Source: JACCXM01 sp046328335
GTDB lineage: Bacteria > Chloroflexota > Chloroflexia > Thermomicrobiales > UBA6265
Length of the DNA: 64,000 nucleotides
Reading direction: 5' to 3'
NCBI GenBank assembly: GCA_046328335.1
Contig: JAXLWU010000018.1
Span: 1 to 64,000, forward strand
This document shows, in pieces, positions 7,309 to 16,250 of this stretch. Position numbers and translations under genes: made by a program. The notes below the pieces were generated by a model. It searched no databases, was not told the origin of the DNA, and worked only from the letters and a program-made list of their open reading frames with translations. Numbering within the stretch: the stretch's first letter is position 1; each line of letters opens with the position of its first letter.

Positions 7309-8535
7309 GTGGGGTCGGCAGAAACGACTGAGAACGCTCACATCGATCCCGCCCTGAGTTTCGCCAGTCGAGCCGTTCACGCCGGGGAACGCGGCCCCAG
7401 ACCCGATTTCACCCCGACCGCATCACCGATCTATCCGGCCACGGCCTTCGTCTACGAGGAAACCGCGACTCTCGATGCCGTTTTCGGCAACGATCGTCCC
7501 GGATTCGTATACACGCGCTATGCCAACCCGACCACCAGTTCGCTCGAAACCGCCATCGCGTCACTGGAAGGGACCGAAGAGGCGGTCGCCTTTGCATCCG
7601 GTATGGGCGCGGTGTACGCGGCGATGCTGCTCGATGCGCGAGCCGGAAACACGGTCGTCGCCGCTCCGGACGTCTATGGCGCGTCCTACGCGATCTTGAC
7701 CAAACTGCTGCCGACCCTCGGCGTCGAGACGGTTTTCGTCGATCTCCTGGATCTCGATGCGTTCGAATCGACCCTCAAACGCGTGAAGCCCTCTCTCGTC
7801 TACGCCGAGACCATTTCGAACCCGCTCCTCCGCGTCGCCAACCTGAAGTCGGTCTCCGATCTCGCCCATCGCTATGGCGCCAGAGTTGCCGTGGACAATA
7901 CGTTTGCCTCGCCCTGGCTGGTCACCCCGGCGGCCCACGGCGTCGATTCCGTAATTCATTCCACCACCAAGTACCTCGGCGGTCATGGGGACGTCACCGG
8001 CGGCGTGATCGCTGCCTCGACCGAGCGAACGGCGGCGTTGCGCGAAATCAACAAATTGATTGGCGCCGTGGCCGGCCCGTTTGAGTCGTGGCTGACTTTA
8101 CGCGGGATCAAGACCTTGCCGCTGCGGATGAAGCAGCAGAGCGACAACGCGCGCGACATCGCCACCTGGCTGGCGCAGGATGCTCGTGTTTCCCGCGTCA
8201 ACTACCCCGGATTGCAGCATCTCGGCGGCGCGGAAGCGATCTTCAACCGGCCGGAACGAGGCGGCATGATCTCGTTCGAGATCGCCGGTGCGGACAGGGC
8301 GGCCGTTTTCCGGTTTCTCGAGGCATTGCAGATGGTCGTCCCGGCCACCACCCTTGGCGACGTCTACAGTCTCGTCCTCTATCCGGCGATCTCGTCCCAT
8401 CGCGCCGTTCCTCCCGACGAGCGAGCCCGGATCGGCATTTCGGATGGACTGGTCCGGCTCTCGGTCGGTATCGAAGCGGTTTCGGACATCAGGTCCGATC
8501 TCGATCGGGCATTGGCAGCGGCAACTCGCGGCTAA
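7309..8535 (+). CDS. PLP-dependent trans-sulfuration enzyme (Cys/Met metabolism family)
   Basis: 408 residues of fold-type I. The PLP lysine is Lys221 in HSTTKYLGGHGDVTGG, the ring-nitrogen Asp is in VDNTFASPWL, and the phosphate-binding YTRYANPT comes from the neighbouring subunit. The family covers cystathionine gamma-synthase, cystathionine beta- and gamma-lyase, O-acetylhomoserine sulfhydrylase and methionine gamma-lyase, and sequence reading alone does not separate them. The GTG start at 7309 follows an AGGGGAG site by 5 nt. The class V aminotransferase gene follows on the same strand, probably co-transcribed, and a cysteine synthase gene lies at 32256. A role in sulfur amino acid interconversion is likely. 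Confidence 0.85.
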   Translation: MGSAETTENAHIDPALSFASRAVHAGERGPRPDFTPTASPIYPATAFVYEETATLDAVFGNDRPGFVYTRYANPTTSSLETAIASLEGTEEAVAFASGMGAVYAAMLLDARAGNTVVAAPDVYGASYAILTKLLPTLGVETVFVDLLDLDAFESTLKRVKPSLVYAETISNPLLRVANLKSVSDLAHRYGARVAVDNTFASPWLVTPAAHGVDSVIHSTTKYLGGHGDVTGGVIAASTERTAALREINKLIGAVAGPFESWLTLRGIKTLPLRMKQQSDNARDIATWLAQDARVSRVNYPGLQHLGGAEAIFNRPERGGMISFEIAGADRAAVFRFLEALQMVVPATTLGDVYSLVLYPAISSHRAVPPDERARIGISDGLVRLSVGIEAVSDIRSDLDRALAAATRG

Positions 8536-8562
8536 TTGGAGAACAGGAGACGAGCAGAGATC

Positions 8563-9744
8563 ATGGCGATTGGTGTTGCAGCGGATTCCAGGGTCGATGC
8601 CATCCGGGCCCAGTTGCCCGCCGTCTTGACAACCGGGTACTTCAACGCTGGTTCGAACGGCCCCCTACCGACAGTGGCCTACGAGGCATCCGATGCCGCC
8701 GCCCGGAGGGAACTCGAACACGGTCGCATCATCCCCGGCACCTATGAAGGCAACCGCGACCGCAATCGCCGCGTGGCCTCACTGGCCGCGGAGATCTTCA
8801 ACGCCGATTCCCTCGAAATAGCGCTGACGCATAGTACCTGTGAAGGTCTCAACGCCGCGTTGATGGGCATGACCTGGGACCGAGGTGACGAAGTGGTCAC
8901 CACGTCCGAAGAACATCCGGGTCTCCTCGCTCCGCTCGCGCTGCTCGCTCATCGCTATGGCGTCATTACCCGCGTCGCGCCGATCGGATACGGAGAGGGC
9001 GATATCGTTTCCGCGCTCGAAGCGCAGATTACGTCCGCCACTCGGGTCATCGCCGTGTCTCACGTCCTCTGGTCCACCGGGGCGGTCCTTCCGTTGCGGG
9101 AGATATCCGAACTGGCACGGGCGAACGAATTGATGGTCATTGTCGATGGAGCGCAGTCGGGAGGTCAGGTGCCCATCGATCTCCACGCGTTGGGCATCGA
9201 CGCCTACGCCATGGCCGGTCAGAAGTGGCTGTGTGGACCAGAAGCTACCGGCCTTCTCTACGTGCGCCAGGACCGCTTCCCCGACATCAGCCCGACGTAC
9301 GTTCGTTACGGCCAGTCTGACATCTCGGGCTACTACCTTCCCCCTGCTGGCGCCGATCGGTACGAGATTGGCGAGTTCTACAGCCCGGCGGTTGGCGGTC
9401 AGGAGGCCGCGCTGCGCTGGTTGCGCGACGAGGTCGGTCTCGATTGGGCCTACAGCCGGATTCGAACCATGGGGGTGGCGTTCCGCGAACGGCTCACCGG
9501 TATCCCAGGTGTCACGGTCTTCACGCCCGAGAACGCGATGGCCGGCCTGGTCAATTTTGCCGTCGCTGGTGTGCGGCCTCAGGATGTCTCGTCCCGCCTG
9601 TTCGTGCGCGGTTTCACGATTCGCTACGTCGATTACAAGCCGTGTACGGTCTGTGCCCGCGCGTCGATCAGCTGGTGGAACACCGAGGACGAAGTCGCCG
9701 CTCTGGCGAATGCCATCGCCGACATCGTGAACGAGGCGGTCTAG
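8563..9744 (+). CDS. Class V aminotransferase / cysteine desulfurase-like PLP enzyme
   Basis: 393 residues. The fold-type I pattern is clear: LTHSTCEGLNAAL and EEHPGLLAPL in the N-terminal half, the PLP Asp and His/Gln region in VDGAQSGGQVPIDL, and the Schiff-base Lys in YAMAGQKWLCGPEATGLLYV. The loop between Lys and the C-terminal domain resembles isopenicillin-N-epimerase-like proteins more than IscS, and the catalytic Cys loop of desulfurases is not evident. I chose the ATG at 8563 (AGGAG about 11 nt upstream) over an in-frame TTG that abuts the previous stop. It lies between the trans-sulfuration enzyme and the deacetylase-like gene in one run. Substrate unknown. Confidence 0.8.
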   Translation: MAIGVAADSRVDAIRAQLPAVLTTGYFNAGSNGPLPTVAYEASDAAARRELEHGRIIPGTYEGNRDRNRRVASLAAEIFNADSLEIALTHSTCEGLNAALMGMTWDRGDEVVTTSEEHPGLLAPLALLAHRYGVITRVAPIGYGEGDIVSALEAQITSATRVIAVSHVLWSTGAVLPLREISELARANELMVIVDGAQSGGQVPIDLHALGIDAYAMAGQKWLCGPEATGLLYVRQDRFPDISPTYVRYGQSDISGYYLPPAGADRYEIGEFYSPAVGGQEAALRWLRDEVGLDWAYSRIRTMGVAFRERLTGIPGVTVFTPENAMAGLVNFAVAGVRPQDVSSRLFVRGFTIRYVDYKPCTVCARASISWWNTEDEVAALANAIADIVNEAV

Positions 9745-9748
9745 GACC

Positions 9749-10558
9749 ATGTCCGAGCGCGCGGCGGAGCGCTGGCCGGACCGGTATCGCTGCGCCCTCT
9801 GCGTTTCGATCGACGTCGACGGACGCTACGGCGAGGCGAATTATCGTTCCGCCGATGACATGTACTGGATATCTCAGACCGCGTACGACTCGCCCGGGAC
9901 GCAGCGCCTTCTCGCCGTACTTGCGGATCGTGACGTGTCCGCGACGTTCTGCTGGGTCGGACGGGCGGCGGAAGATCATCCGCTCGATCTCCGCTCCGCG
10001 GTCGCCGCCGGCCATGAAATCGCCATCCATACCTGGGAGCACCGTCCCTACAACCGCATGACAGCGGATGAGCAGCGCGCGGACATGGCGCGCACGCTTG
10101 ACCTGCTCACCCGGCTTTCAGGGACCACGCCGGTCGGCCACAAGACGGCGAGTTGGCGATACGACGAGTTCACCCATCGCCTCGCGCAGGAACTGGGTCT
10201 CCTCTGGGTCATGGACGAACCGGGAGGAGATCTCCCCTATCTCATTCAGCCCGACCCTGAATTTCCGCCACTGGTCCAGCTTCCGCCGTCCGCCTGGTTC
10301 GACGATTACACCTTCTTCGTGGAACAGGCACAGACACCGCGGCACGTCTTCGAGACCTGGCGAGACGATCTCGATGTCCTTCGCGACGAAGGCGGCCTGA
10401 TGTGCCTGACATTGCATCCATTTGTCAGTGGCCGTCCCGCCGCTTCGCGCTCGCTCGCCTGGCTCCTGGATTATGCGATCGGCCTGGGCGATGTATGGAT
10501 CGCTCGCGCTGATCGTATCGCCCACTGGTGGCTGGAGCAGGTCGGAGATCAGCGCTAG
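9749..10558 (+). CDS. Polysaccharide-deacetylase (NodB-like, CE4) family protein
   Basis: 269 residues. Two motifs of the family are visible: the N-terminal SIDVDGRYGEA (catalytic and metal Asp) and HTWEHRPYN, which supplies the H-x3-H zinc ligands. Later blocks (ASWRYDE, and CLTLHPFVSGRP with a final His) match the remaining motifs. Such enzymes remove acyl groups from carbohydrates or act as amidohydrolases on ring compounds. It has no signal peptide, so a cytoplasmic small-molecule substrate, as in the PuuE/allantoinase-like branch, is more likely than peptidoglycan. It starts 4 nt after the aminotransferase stop, so it is surely in the same operon. Confidence 0.8.
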   Translation: MSERAAERWPDRYRCALCVSIDVDGRYGEANYRSADDMYWISQTAYDSPGTQRLLAVLADRDVSATFCWVGRAAEDHPLDLRSAVAAGHEIAIHTWEHRPYNRMTADEQRADMARTLDLLTRLSGTTPVGHKTASWRYDEFTHRLAQELGLLWVMDEPGGDLPYLIQPDPEFPPLVQLPPSAWFDDYTFFVEQAQTPRHVFETWRDDLDVLRDEGGLMCLTLHPFVSGRPAASRSLAWLLDYAIGLGDVWIARADRIAHWWLEQVGDQR

Positions 10559-10651
10559 CCTTGTCAGTGGGGCGGCGACTGGCCATGATCGCTGCGGCAG
10601 ACCCGTTTCGCTCATTCACCTGATTCCCACCTTCGAGCCTTTTGCGACGGC

Positions 10652-10657
10652 TATACT
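10652..10657 (+). promoter_or_regulatory. -10 box (TATACT) for tRNA-Arg(TCT)
   Basis: TATACT ends 15 nt before the tRNA 5' end. No good TTGACA-like box is seen at the expected distance. The same bare -10 pattern precedes the second tRNA-Arg gene. Confidence 0.4.
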
Positions 10658-10672
10658 TGCGGGGACAAGGAC

Positions 10673-10748
10673 GCCCCAGTAGCTCAGGGGATAGAGCAGC
10701 CGCCTTCTAAGCGGCTGGCCGCAGGTTCGAATCCTGCCTGGGGTACCA
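10673..10748 (+). tRNA. tRNA-Arg, anticodon TCT, CCA encoded
   Basis: A full cloverleaf can be drawn: acceptor GCCCCAG/CTGGGGT, TA at 8-9, D stem GCTC/GAGC, anticodon stem GCCGC/GCGGC with loop CTTCTAA (anticodon TCT), variable TGGCC, T arm GCAGG-TTCGAAT-CCTGC, discriminator A and a templated CCA at 10746-10748. The first acceptor pair is G1-U72 instead of G-C. It decodes AGA/AGG. Confidence 0.95.
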
Positions 10749-10887
10749 CTGCTTCGATCCTGTTCCCCTCGATCGCGACACCGTCGGTAGCGCGTGAACT
10801 TGATCGGTGCGGGTCGGCTCGTTACCGTTCCGCTAGTCCAATGCATGTTTGTATCCTCCGATCGCCGAGGAGTACCGGAACCGTAGA

Positions 10888-11796
10888 ATGCTGGCCGCCT
10901 GGCAAGAGCCCGCGTCGCGGGACCAATTTGACATGACGGATTCGCTCGAATCCGCCTTCGTTGGCCGCATTGCCGTTCTCGCCACGAAGCACGGCAAGGA
11001 GCGCGTCATTGCCTCCGCGCTCCGGTCCGGTCTCGGCGTCGAAGTAACCGTTCCCGAAGGGTTCGATACCGATTGCTTCGGCACCTTCACTCGGGACGTT
11101 CCCCGCCAGGGCTCGCAACGCGAGGCCGCCCGTCGCAAAGCCGAGGCAGCCCTCGCGCTGGCGGGTGGTGATCTCGCTATTGCCAGTGAAGGGAGTTTCG
11201 GCCCGCATCCCGAAGTCCCCTTCGTAACGATCAATATCGAGTTGGTGCTTCTTCTCGATCGCCTATCCGGTCTCGAAATTGTCGGCAGTTACGTCGCATC
11301 AACTGTCGTCAGCGGCCAGCGCTGGGTCGCCAGCCCCGACGAAGCCAGGACTTTTGCCGAGTCAGTTGGGTTTCCGGATCATGGCGTCATCGTGCGACGT
11401 GATCCCGACGATCCAGATCTGCTGTTCAAGGCGATCGAAGATGACGAGGACCTTCGCGACGCGACCGAGCGGGTCATCGCAGCGACGCCGGCGCGACGCG
11501 CATTCATCGAGGTCGATCTGCGTGCTCATCGCAACCCGACCCGAATGGCGGCAATCGCCGCCGCAACCGACGACCTAGTGGCCAACGCCATGCGACGTTG
11601 CCCACGTTGCGGCACTCCCGGATTCTCCCATCTGATGAGCCGACCTGGCCTTCCCTGCCGTTGGTGCCGAATGCCAACCAATCTGGTGCTCGCGCTTGAA
11701 TTTGGCTGCGTCCGCTGCGGTGAACGCCGCGATATGCCGCGCCCCGACGGACGCGTTGTCGCCGAACCGGGCGAATGCCCAATCTGCAATCCCTGA
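10888..11796 (+). CDS. DUF6671-like conserved protein with C-terminal zinc ribbons
   Basis: 302 residues. The N-terminal part (GRIAVLATKHGKERVIA, then EGFDTDCFGTFTRDVPR and ASEGSFGPHPEVPF) matches what I know of the DUF6671 family, whose function is undefined. The C-terminus carries four Cys pairs (CPRCGTPGF, CRWC, CVRCGERRD, CPICNP), which should form two zinc ribbons. The ATG at 10888 has GAGGAG about 15 nt upstream; another ATG at 10933 is also possible. The next gene overlaps its stop (TGATG), so they are coupled. The mix of an uncharacterised enzyme-like domain with zinc ribbons suggests nucleic acid or protein contact, which is an inference. Confidence 0.7.
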   Translation: MLAAWQEPASRDQFDMTDSLESAFVGRIAVLATKHGKERVIASALRSGLGVEVTVPEGFDTDCFGTFTRDVPRQGSQREAARRKAEAALALAGGDLAIASEGSFGPHPEVPFVTINIELVLLLDRLSGLEIVGSYVASTVVSGQRWVASPDEARTFAESVGFPDHGVIVRRDPDDPDLLFKAIEDDEDLRDATERVIAATPARRAFIEVDLRAHRNPTRMAAIAAATDDLVANAMRRCPRCGTPGFSHLMSRPGLPCRWCRMPTNLVLALEFGCVRCGERRDMPRPDGRVVAEPGECPICNP

Positions 11797-12872
11797 TGGC
11801 CACGAGGCGCAATCGACAGCGAGCGGCAACTTCGCGTGACAGCGGCTGGGCTGAACCGTCCCGTTGGCCGGTAGTTGCTCTGGTCGTCGCCATCGGGATC
11901 GCGGTCAGCCTCTGGGAGAGCAGGCGCTTTCTGTCGTCGCCGGCAGCGCCGATCGCCGCCACACAGTTGACGCCTGCTGCGACGGCGCCAGTTCCGATTG
12001 CTACGAAACCGCCTCCGCCCGAACTTCAGGCGCAAGCCACGAGTCCAACGATTCCCGCAACTTCAGTGCCGACGCCGCATCTGCGCGTCTTTACGGAGCA
12101 GGCGCCGCTCCTCCCCGCGCACCGCATCTTGACCTACTACGGTCATCCGCACGATGCCAATATGGGCATTCTCGGCGAGTACGACATCGAGGAATTGCAT
12201 AGCCTTCTTCTGGCCGAGGTGGCAAACTATGCGGCCGCAGACCCAACTCGGCCAGTCATTCCCGCGTTCGAGATCATCGCCACCGTTGCCCAAGGGTCGC
12301 CGGGTGAGGACGGTAACTTCATCCTGGAGACTGACATGAAAACCTTGACCGCGTATGCCGATTTCGCCGAGGCGAACGGGATGCTTGTCTTCCTCGATCT
12401 TCAAATCGGCCGCGAAACGGTTGAGGACGAAATCGCCAAGGTTCGCGACCTCTTGCGGAGACCGCACGTTCATCTGGCGCTCGACCCGGAATTTGCCATT
12501 CGGGACGGAGAGACTCCAGGCATTCACATCGGCGAGCTCACGGCGGAGCAGATTCGAACCGCTCAGGGGGTATTGGCCGCGATTGTGCGCGAGGAAGGGC
12601 TGCCGCCCAAGGTGCTCATCGTGCACCAGTTTCGCGAGGACATGATCATCGGCAAGACCCGCCTGGGTCCCGTGCCCGGAGTTCAACTCGTGATCGACGC
12701 CGACGGCTTCGGCACGCCCAAGTTGAAGGAAGAGTCCTACGACTACCTCGTTCGCCTGCAGCCGGTTGGATTCGCCGGGTTCAAACTCTTCTATCGGCAG
12801 GACCAACCGGTGATGTCCGCACGCGACGTCCTCTCGCTCGATCCTCCACCGGACCTCATCATCTATCAGTAG
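11796..12872 (+). CDS. Membrane-anchored conserved protein of unknown function
   Basis: 358 residues. A short basic N-terminus is followed by one membrane helix (about 25-41, WPVVALVVAIGIAVSLW) and a Pro/Ala/Thr-rich linker to about residue 90. The extracytoplasmic domain starts LLPAHRILTYYGHPHDANMG and contains FEIIATVAQGSPGED, VFLDLQIGRETV and VHLALDPEFAI. The alternating beta-strand and Asp/Glu pattern resembles a TIM-barrel glycoside-hydrolase-like domain, but I see no assigned catalytic pair. The ATG at 11796 overlaps the previous stop. Homologues without a name are, to my knowledge, found in actinobacteria and Chloroflexota. Confidence 0.65.
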   Translation: MATRRNRQRAATSRDSGWAEPSRWPVVALVVAIGIAVSLWESRRFLSSPAAPIAATQLTPAATAPVPIATKPPPPELQAQATSPTIPATSVPTPHLRVFTEQAPLLPAHRILTYYGHPHDANMGILGEYDIEELHSLLLAEVANYAAADPTRPVIPAFEIIATVAQGSPGEDGNFILETDMKTLTAYADFAEANGMLVFLDLQIGRETVEDEIAKVRDLLRRPHVHLALDPEFAIRDGETPGIHIGELTAEQIRTAQGVLAAIVREEGLPPKVLIVHQFREDMIIGKTRLGPVPGVQLVIDADGFGTPKLKEESYDYLVRLQPVGFAGFKLFYRQDQPVMSARDVLSLDPPPDLIIYQ

Positions 12873-12935
12873 CGGCACTCTCCAATGCGCGCGGGCAGCG
12901 ACGATTCCAGGTTCTTGACCTTGGCGCCTGAGAAA

Positions 12936-12973
12936 CGAACCCCCTCTTCCACCTGGATGGAAGAGGGGGTTCG
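12936..12973. terminator. Bidirectional hairpin terminator between convergent genes
   Basis: A 16-bp perfect stem (CGAACCCCCTCTTCCA with its complement TGGAAGAGGGGGTTCG) closes a 6-nt loop. It lies midway between the plus-strand stop at 12872 and the minus-strand stop at 13028. There is no long T run, but the stem is the strongest in the neighbourhood. Confidence 0.75.
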
Positions 12974-13027
12974 CGCGAGAACCTCCGTTGCGAGTTGACC
13001 ACTCGCCCTCAGGTGCAATTCCAGGAA

Positions 13028-14701
13028 CTACTGCGCCAGCCAGACGTCGTTGTAGTGCGGATAGATGTCGTACTGATGCGGCAACCACCCGCGCACGTTC
13101 GGCCGCGCTACCCAGACGCTATTGCGGACCACCAATGGGATCGTTGGCAGATTCTCGGCGATGGCCAGTTGGAACTGGCTTCCCGCCGCTTTCAGTTCGT
13201 CTTCATTGGCAGCCTGCTGCCAGGCGGTGATCGCCTCGTCGACGGCGGGAATGTTCGCGCGGCTCCAGTTCGGGTTCGGAATCGTCGCGCTGCCCACGAA
13301 GAGGATCACCACGTCGATCGGCACCGGCCAGAGGTAGTAGAAGAGATAACTGTCCGGTCCCTCGGCGAGGCGGCCGAAGTAGGAACCCCGGTCCAGCGAC
13401 TCGACGGTCACTTCCATTCCGAGTTCCGCCAGCGAGGCCTGAATCACCGATGCGAGATCGGTGTTGAACGACTCTGCCTGTACCACCAGATTGAACGCGT
13501 GGCGAACGCCGTTCTTGGTGAGGATGCCGTCGTCGCCAGCGGTCCAGCCGAGCTCGGCCACCAGTGACTTGGCCTTGTCGAGATCGAACTGATTGTATTC
13601 CTCGACCTTCGGCTCGTAGAACACATCGGCGGGCGTGATCGGCCCGTAGAGCGGACTGCCCAAACCGGCCAGCAAGGCGGTGACAATCGCCTGTCGATCG
13701 ATTGCATGCGAGATTGCCTGGCGCATCGTGACTTCGTGGAAGTCGAGATCTTTCCGCTCTTCGTTCTGACCGAAGATGTAGCCCGACGGTTCCGAGAAGG
13801 ACGAAACAGTGAGGTCCGCGTTCTGCTGCAGCCGCGCCACATCCTGGAGTGCCGGATTTCGCAGCGTATCGATCTCGCCGTTTTCGATCTTGACCGCCCG
13901 CTGTGCCGCTTCGAGGATCGCTTCCCAGCGGATGCCGTCGAGATACGCCTTCCCTTTGTTCGTGAAATACGGCACGATCGAGCCCGGATAGTCTTCCCAG
14001 CGGATGACCGAGGTGTGGCTGCCAGGCACCCATTCCTGGAACAGGAACGGTCCGGTTCCATCCACGCCGCTCTGGCCGTAACCTTCGGCCAGACTCTTGC
14101 GCGTTTCGATGTTCGGAATCGCCCAGTAGCCCGTCTTCACCACGTTGAGCACCTCGTAGTAGGGGTGCTTCATGGTCAGAATCAGGGTGCGATCGTCCGG
14201 CGCTTCCACCGATTCAACCGGCGAGAAGAGGGTCGACAGCGGGGAACCGCTCGCCGGGTCCATGATCGCATCGTACACCTCCTTGACCGCGCCGGCGGTC
14301 ACCGCGCGTCCGGAGTGAAACTTGGCGCCCTCGCGGATCATGAAAGTTGCCGTCTTGCCGTCCTCGGAGACCTCCCACGACTCCGCCAGGTTCGGTTCGA
14401 GTTTTCCGTCGGGGGAATCGATCAGCAACGAGTCGTAGAGCGCGTGAAACGCGGGGTCGTACCAGGTCGTCGCCACTGGATCGAGCCGGGAAAAGTCGAG
14501 ATCGTATCCCTCCCGTAGCGTACCGCCGGATTGGGGCTGATCCTGCAGCGCCGGCGCTGCGGCCGCCTCGCGCGCCAGACGTTCACTCAAGGCCGACGCC
14601 GAAACGCCCAGCGCCGCTGCGGCCACCAACAGTCCACGGCGCGACAACCGCCGCGACCGGTATCCATCCATCAGGACATCGAGACGATCGATATTGCCCA
14701 C
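13028..14701 (-). CDS. Extracellular solute-binding protein, family 5 (DppA/OppA type), Tat-exported
   Basis: 557 residues. The N-terminus has a twin-Arg signal (SRRLSRRGLLVAAAALG) followed by Ala-rich sequence and a maturation region near residue 50. The mature part has the family-5 pattern: GGTLREGYDLDFSRLDP, LAESWEVSEDGKTATFMI, FHSGRAVTAGAVKEVYDAI, and a C-terminal block beginning ENLPTIPLVVRNSVWV. The GTG at 14701 is chosen because GGAGG lies about 8 nt upstream. It captures a peptide or similar ligand for an ABC importer. It is monocistronic with no permeases adjacent, so its partners could be the orphan pairs at 1464-3299 or 46417-48434. Confidence 0.88.
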   Translation of the reverse strand: MGNIDRLDVLMDGYRSRRLSRRGLLVAAAALGVSASALSERLAREAAAAPALQDQPQSGGTLREGYDLDFSRLDPVATTWYDPAFHALYDSLLIDSPDGKLEPNLAESWEVSEDGKTATFMIREGAKFHSGRAVTAGAVKEVYDAIMDPASGSPLSTLFSPVESVEAPDDRTLILTMKHPYYEVLNVVKTGYWAIPNIETRKSLAEGYGQSGVDGTGPFLFQEWVPGSHTSVIRWEDYPGSIVPYFTNKGKAYLDGIRWEAILEAAQRAVKIENGEIDTLRNPALQDVARLQQNADLTVSSFSEPSGYIFGQNEERKDLDFHEVTMRQAISHAIDRQAIVTALLAGLGSPLYGPITPADVFYEPKVEEYNQFDLDKAKSLVAELGWTAGDDGILTKNGVRHAFNLVVQAESFNTDLASVIQASLAELGMEVTVESLDRGSYFGRLAEGPDSYLFYYLWPVPIDVVILFVGSATIPNPNWSRANIPAVDEAITAWQQAANEDELKAAGSQFQLAIAENLPTIPLVVRNSVWVARPNVRGWLPHQYDIYPHYNDVWLAQ

Positions 14702-14797
14702 GCGGCACCCTCCAACTGAATTCCGATTCATCCGAAGTGAGACGTTCTGGATCATACCAGCGTCCCGCGCCCGCGCAACAGCGGTTACGATTCGCCA

Positions 14798-16093
14798 CTA
14801 CGTGAGGGCGCGCAGACTCCCGAGCACGTCTGTCACAAGTCGCTGCTTCGGCAGCGACATCGCCAGTTTCGCCATCTTCTTCAACTTGATCTTCTTGGGC
14901 GTGCCGTCGACTCGCAGGTATTCCTCGAACATCCCAGCGAGCACTTGCGGATACTCCCGAAACAGATGAGGACGAGGATGGGCGAATTCGGTCACGTTCC
15001 GGATTTTGTGGAGATCGCTCATGATCACGCTGTCATCGAGCAACTCGCGATAGCGAGACAGTTGCATCGCGGAAAAGTCGTCCGCCGCCTTTGCCTCGAT
15101 GATCGCCAGAGCGGCGAGACGTCCCGAAAGCATTGCCAGATTGGCCCCTTCCCGGTTTAGCGGATTGACCAACTGGGCGGCGTCCCCAACGACGACCGCG
15201 CCGTCGCAATAAACCTGGGGGAGCCGCTTGTAGCCTCCTTCCGGGATGAGATGTCCCGAGTATTCGAGCGTTTCACCTCCCGAAACCAGCGGCGTGATTG
15301 CAGGATGAGCCTTGAAGCGGTCAAGCATATCGTTGACATTTCGGCCCGAGTGGATCAGATCCTGCAGCAACGCGCCGGTCCCGATCGAGATACTTTCCTT
15401 GTTGGTGTAAATGAACCCGTAGCCGAGAAGTCCTGCCGTCGATTCGCCGAAGATCTCGAGCGCGGTTCCTTTGCCAGCGGGAAGCGCGAAGCGGGCCTCG
15501 ATCGTCTCCGCCGGCAGCGCGATCAACTCCTTGGCGATCAGAGCCTGCTCGATTGGTTCCCACTCTCGGTGCAACCCGATGCGCTGGGCCAGCAGCGAGT
15601 TTGCCCCATCGGCGATGACCACACATCGCGCGAGAAGTTCACCATCCGGATCGCCGGTCGTGACGCCGACCACCGCGCCATGTTCCCAGATGAGGTCGAC
15701 CACGGTGAACTCGGGATAGACCTCGGCCCCAGCCTCCTCTGCCTTCGTGGCGAACCAGCGGTCGAAAGGGGACCGCAGGACCGAGTACGCGTTGTAGGGC
15801 GGCGTCGCCAGTGATTCAGAGCGGTAGGTCGCGCCAACCATTGCGTCTTCAGTCAGGAGCATGTAGCGCTGCTCGATGATCGGTCGCTCCAGCGGGGCTT
15901 CGGTTTCGAATCCGGGAACGATTGCTTCGGTTGGCTCCCGATAGAGGATGCCGCCCCAGACGTTTTTGGCGCCCGGATACTGGCCGCGTTCGAGCACCAC
16001 GACCGAGAGGCCGGCCGCGGCCATTTCCATTGCCGCGGCCACCCCGGCTGGGCCTGCGCCGACCACGATGGCGTCGAATCGATCATCGCTCAA
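14798..16093 (-). CDS. FixC-like electron-transfer flavoprotein:quinone oxidoreductase family protein
   Basis: 431 residues. It has an N-terminal FAD fold (AIVVGAGPAGVAAAMEMAAAG), a YPGAKNVWGG motif typical of FixC, and the second FAD contact VVVGDAAQLVNPLNREGANL. FixC/ETF-QO-type proteins pass electrons from ETF to quinone. There is no ferredoxin-like C-terminal extension, and fixX and fixA/B are not in the window. The gene is divergent from an acyl-CoA dehydrogenase gene at 16251. That suggests it re-oxidises the dehydrogenase through ETF, which is an inference from position. Confidence 0.82.
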   Translation of the reverse strand: MSDDRFDAIVVGAGPAGVAAAMEMAAAGLSVVVLERGQYPGAKNVWGGILYREPTEAIVPGFETEAPLERPIIEQRYMLLTEDAMVGATYRSESLATPPYNAYSVLRSPFDRWFATKAEEAGAEVYPEFTVVDLIWEHGAVVGVTTGDPDGELLARCVVIADGANSLLAQRIGLHREWEPIEQALIAKELIALPAETIEARFALPAGKGTALEIFGESTAGLLGYGFIYTNKESISIGTGALLQDLIHSGRNVNDMLDRFKAHPAITPLVSGGETLEYSGHLIPEGGYKRLPQVYCDGAVVVGDAAQLVNPLNREGANLAMLSGRLAALAIIEAKAADDFSAMQLSRYRELLDDSVIMSDLHKIRNVTEFAHPRPHLFREYPQVLAGMFEEYLRVDGTPKKIKLKKMAKLAMSLPKQRLVTDVLGSLRALT

Positions 16094-16250
16094 TGCAGCA
16101 TTCCTCCGCCCATTGCAACTGGGATTCGGCCGCGGGCGTTATCCGCCGCGCCGCTATACTCCATACCACGATTGCGCCGGGACCGCTCGCTCCCGAATCC
16201 GCGGTCTGGCGCGGATTTTCGATCATCATGAGGCAAGGGGCCGTCAAACC

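Noticed and set aside
12936..12973. Hairpin as part of a repeat or mobile element
   Set aside because: It lies exactly between two convergent stops and was not seen elsewhere in the window; a terminator explains it.
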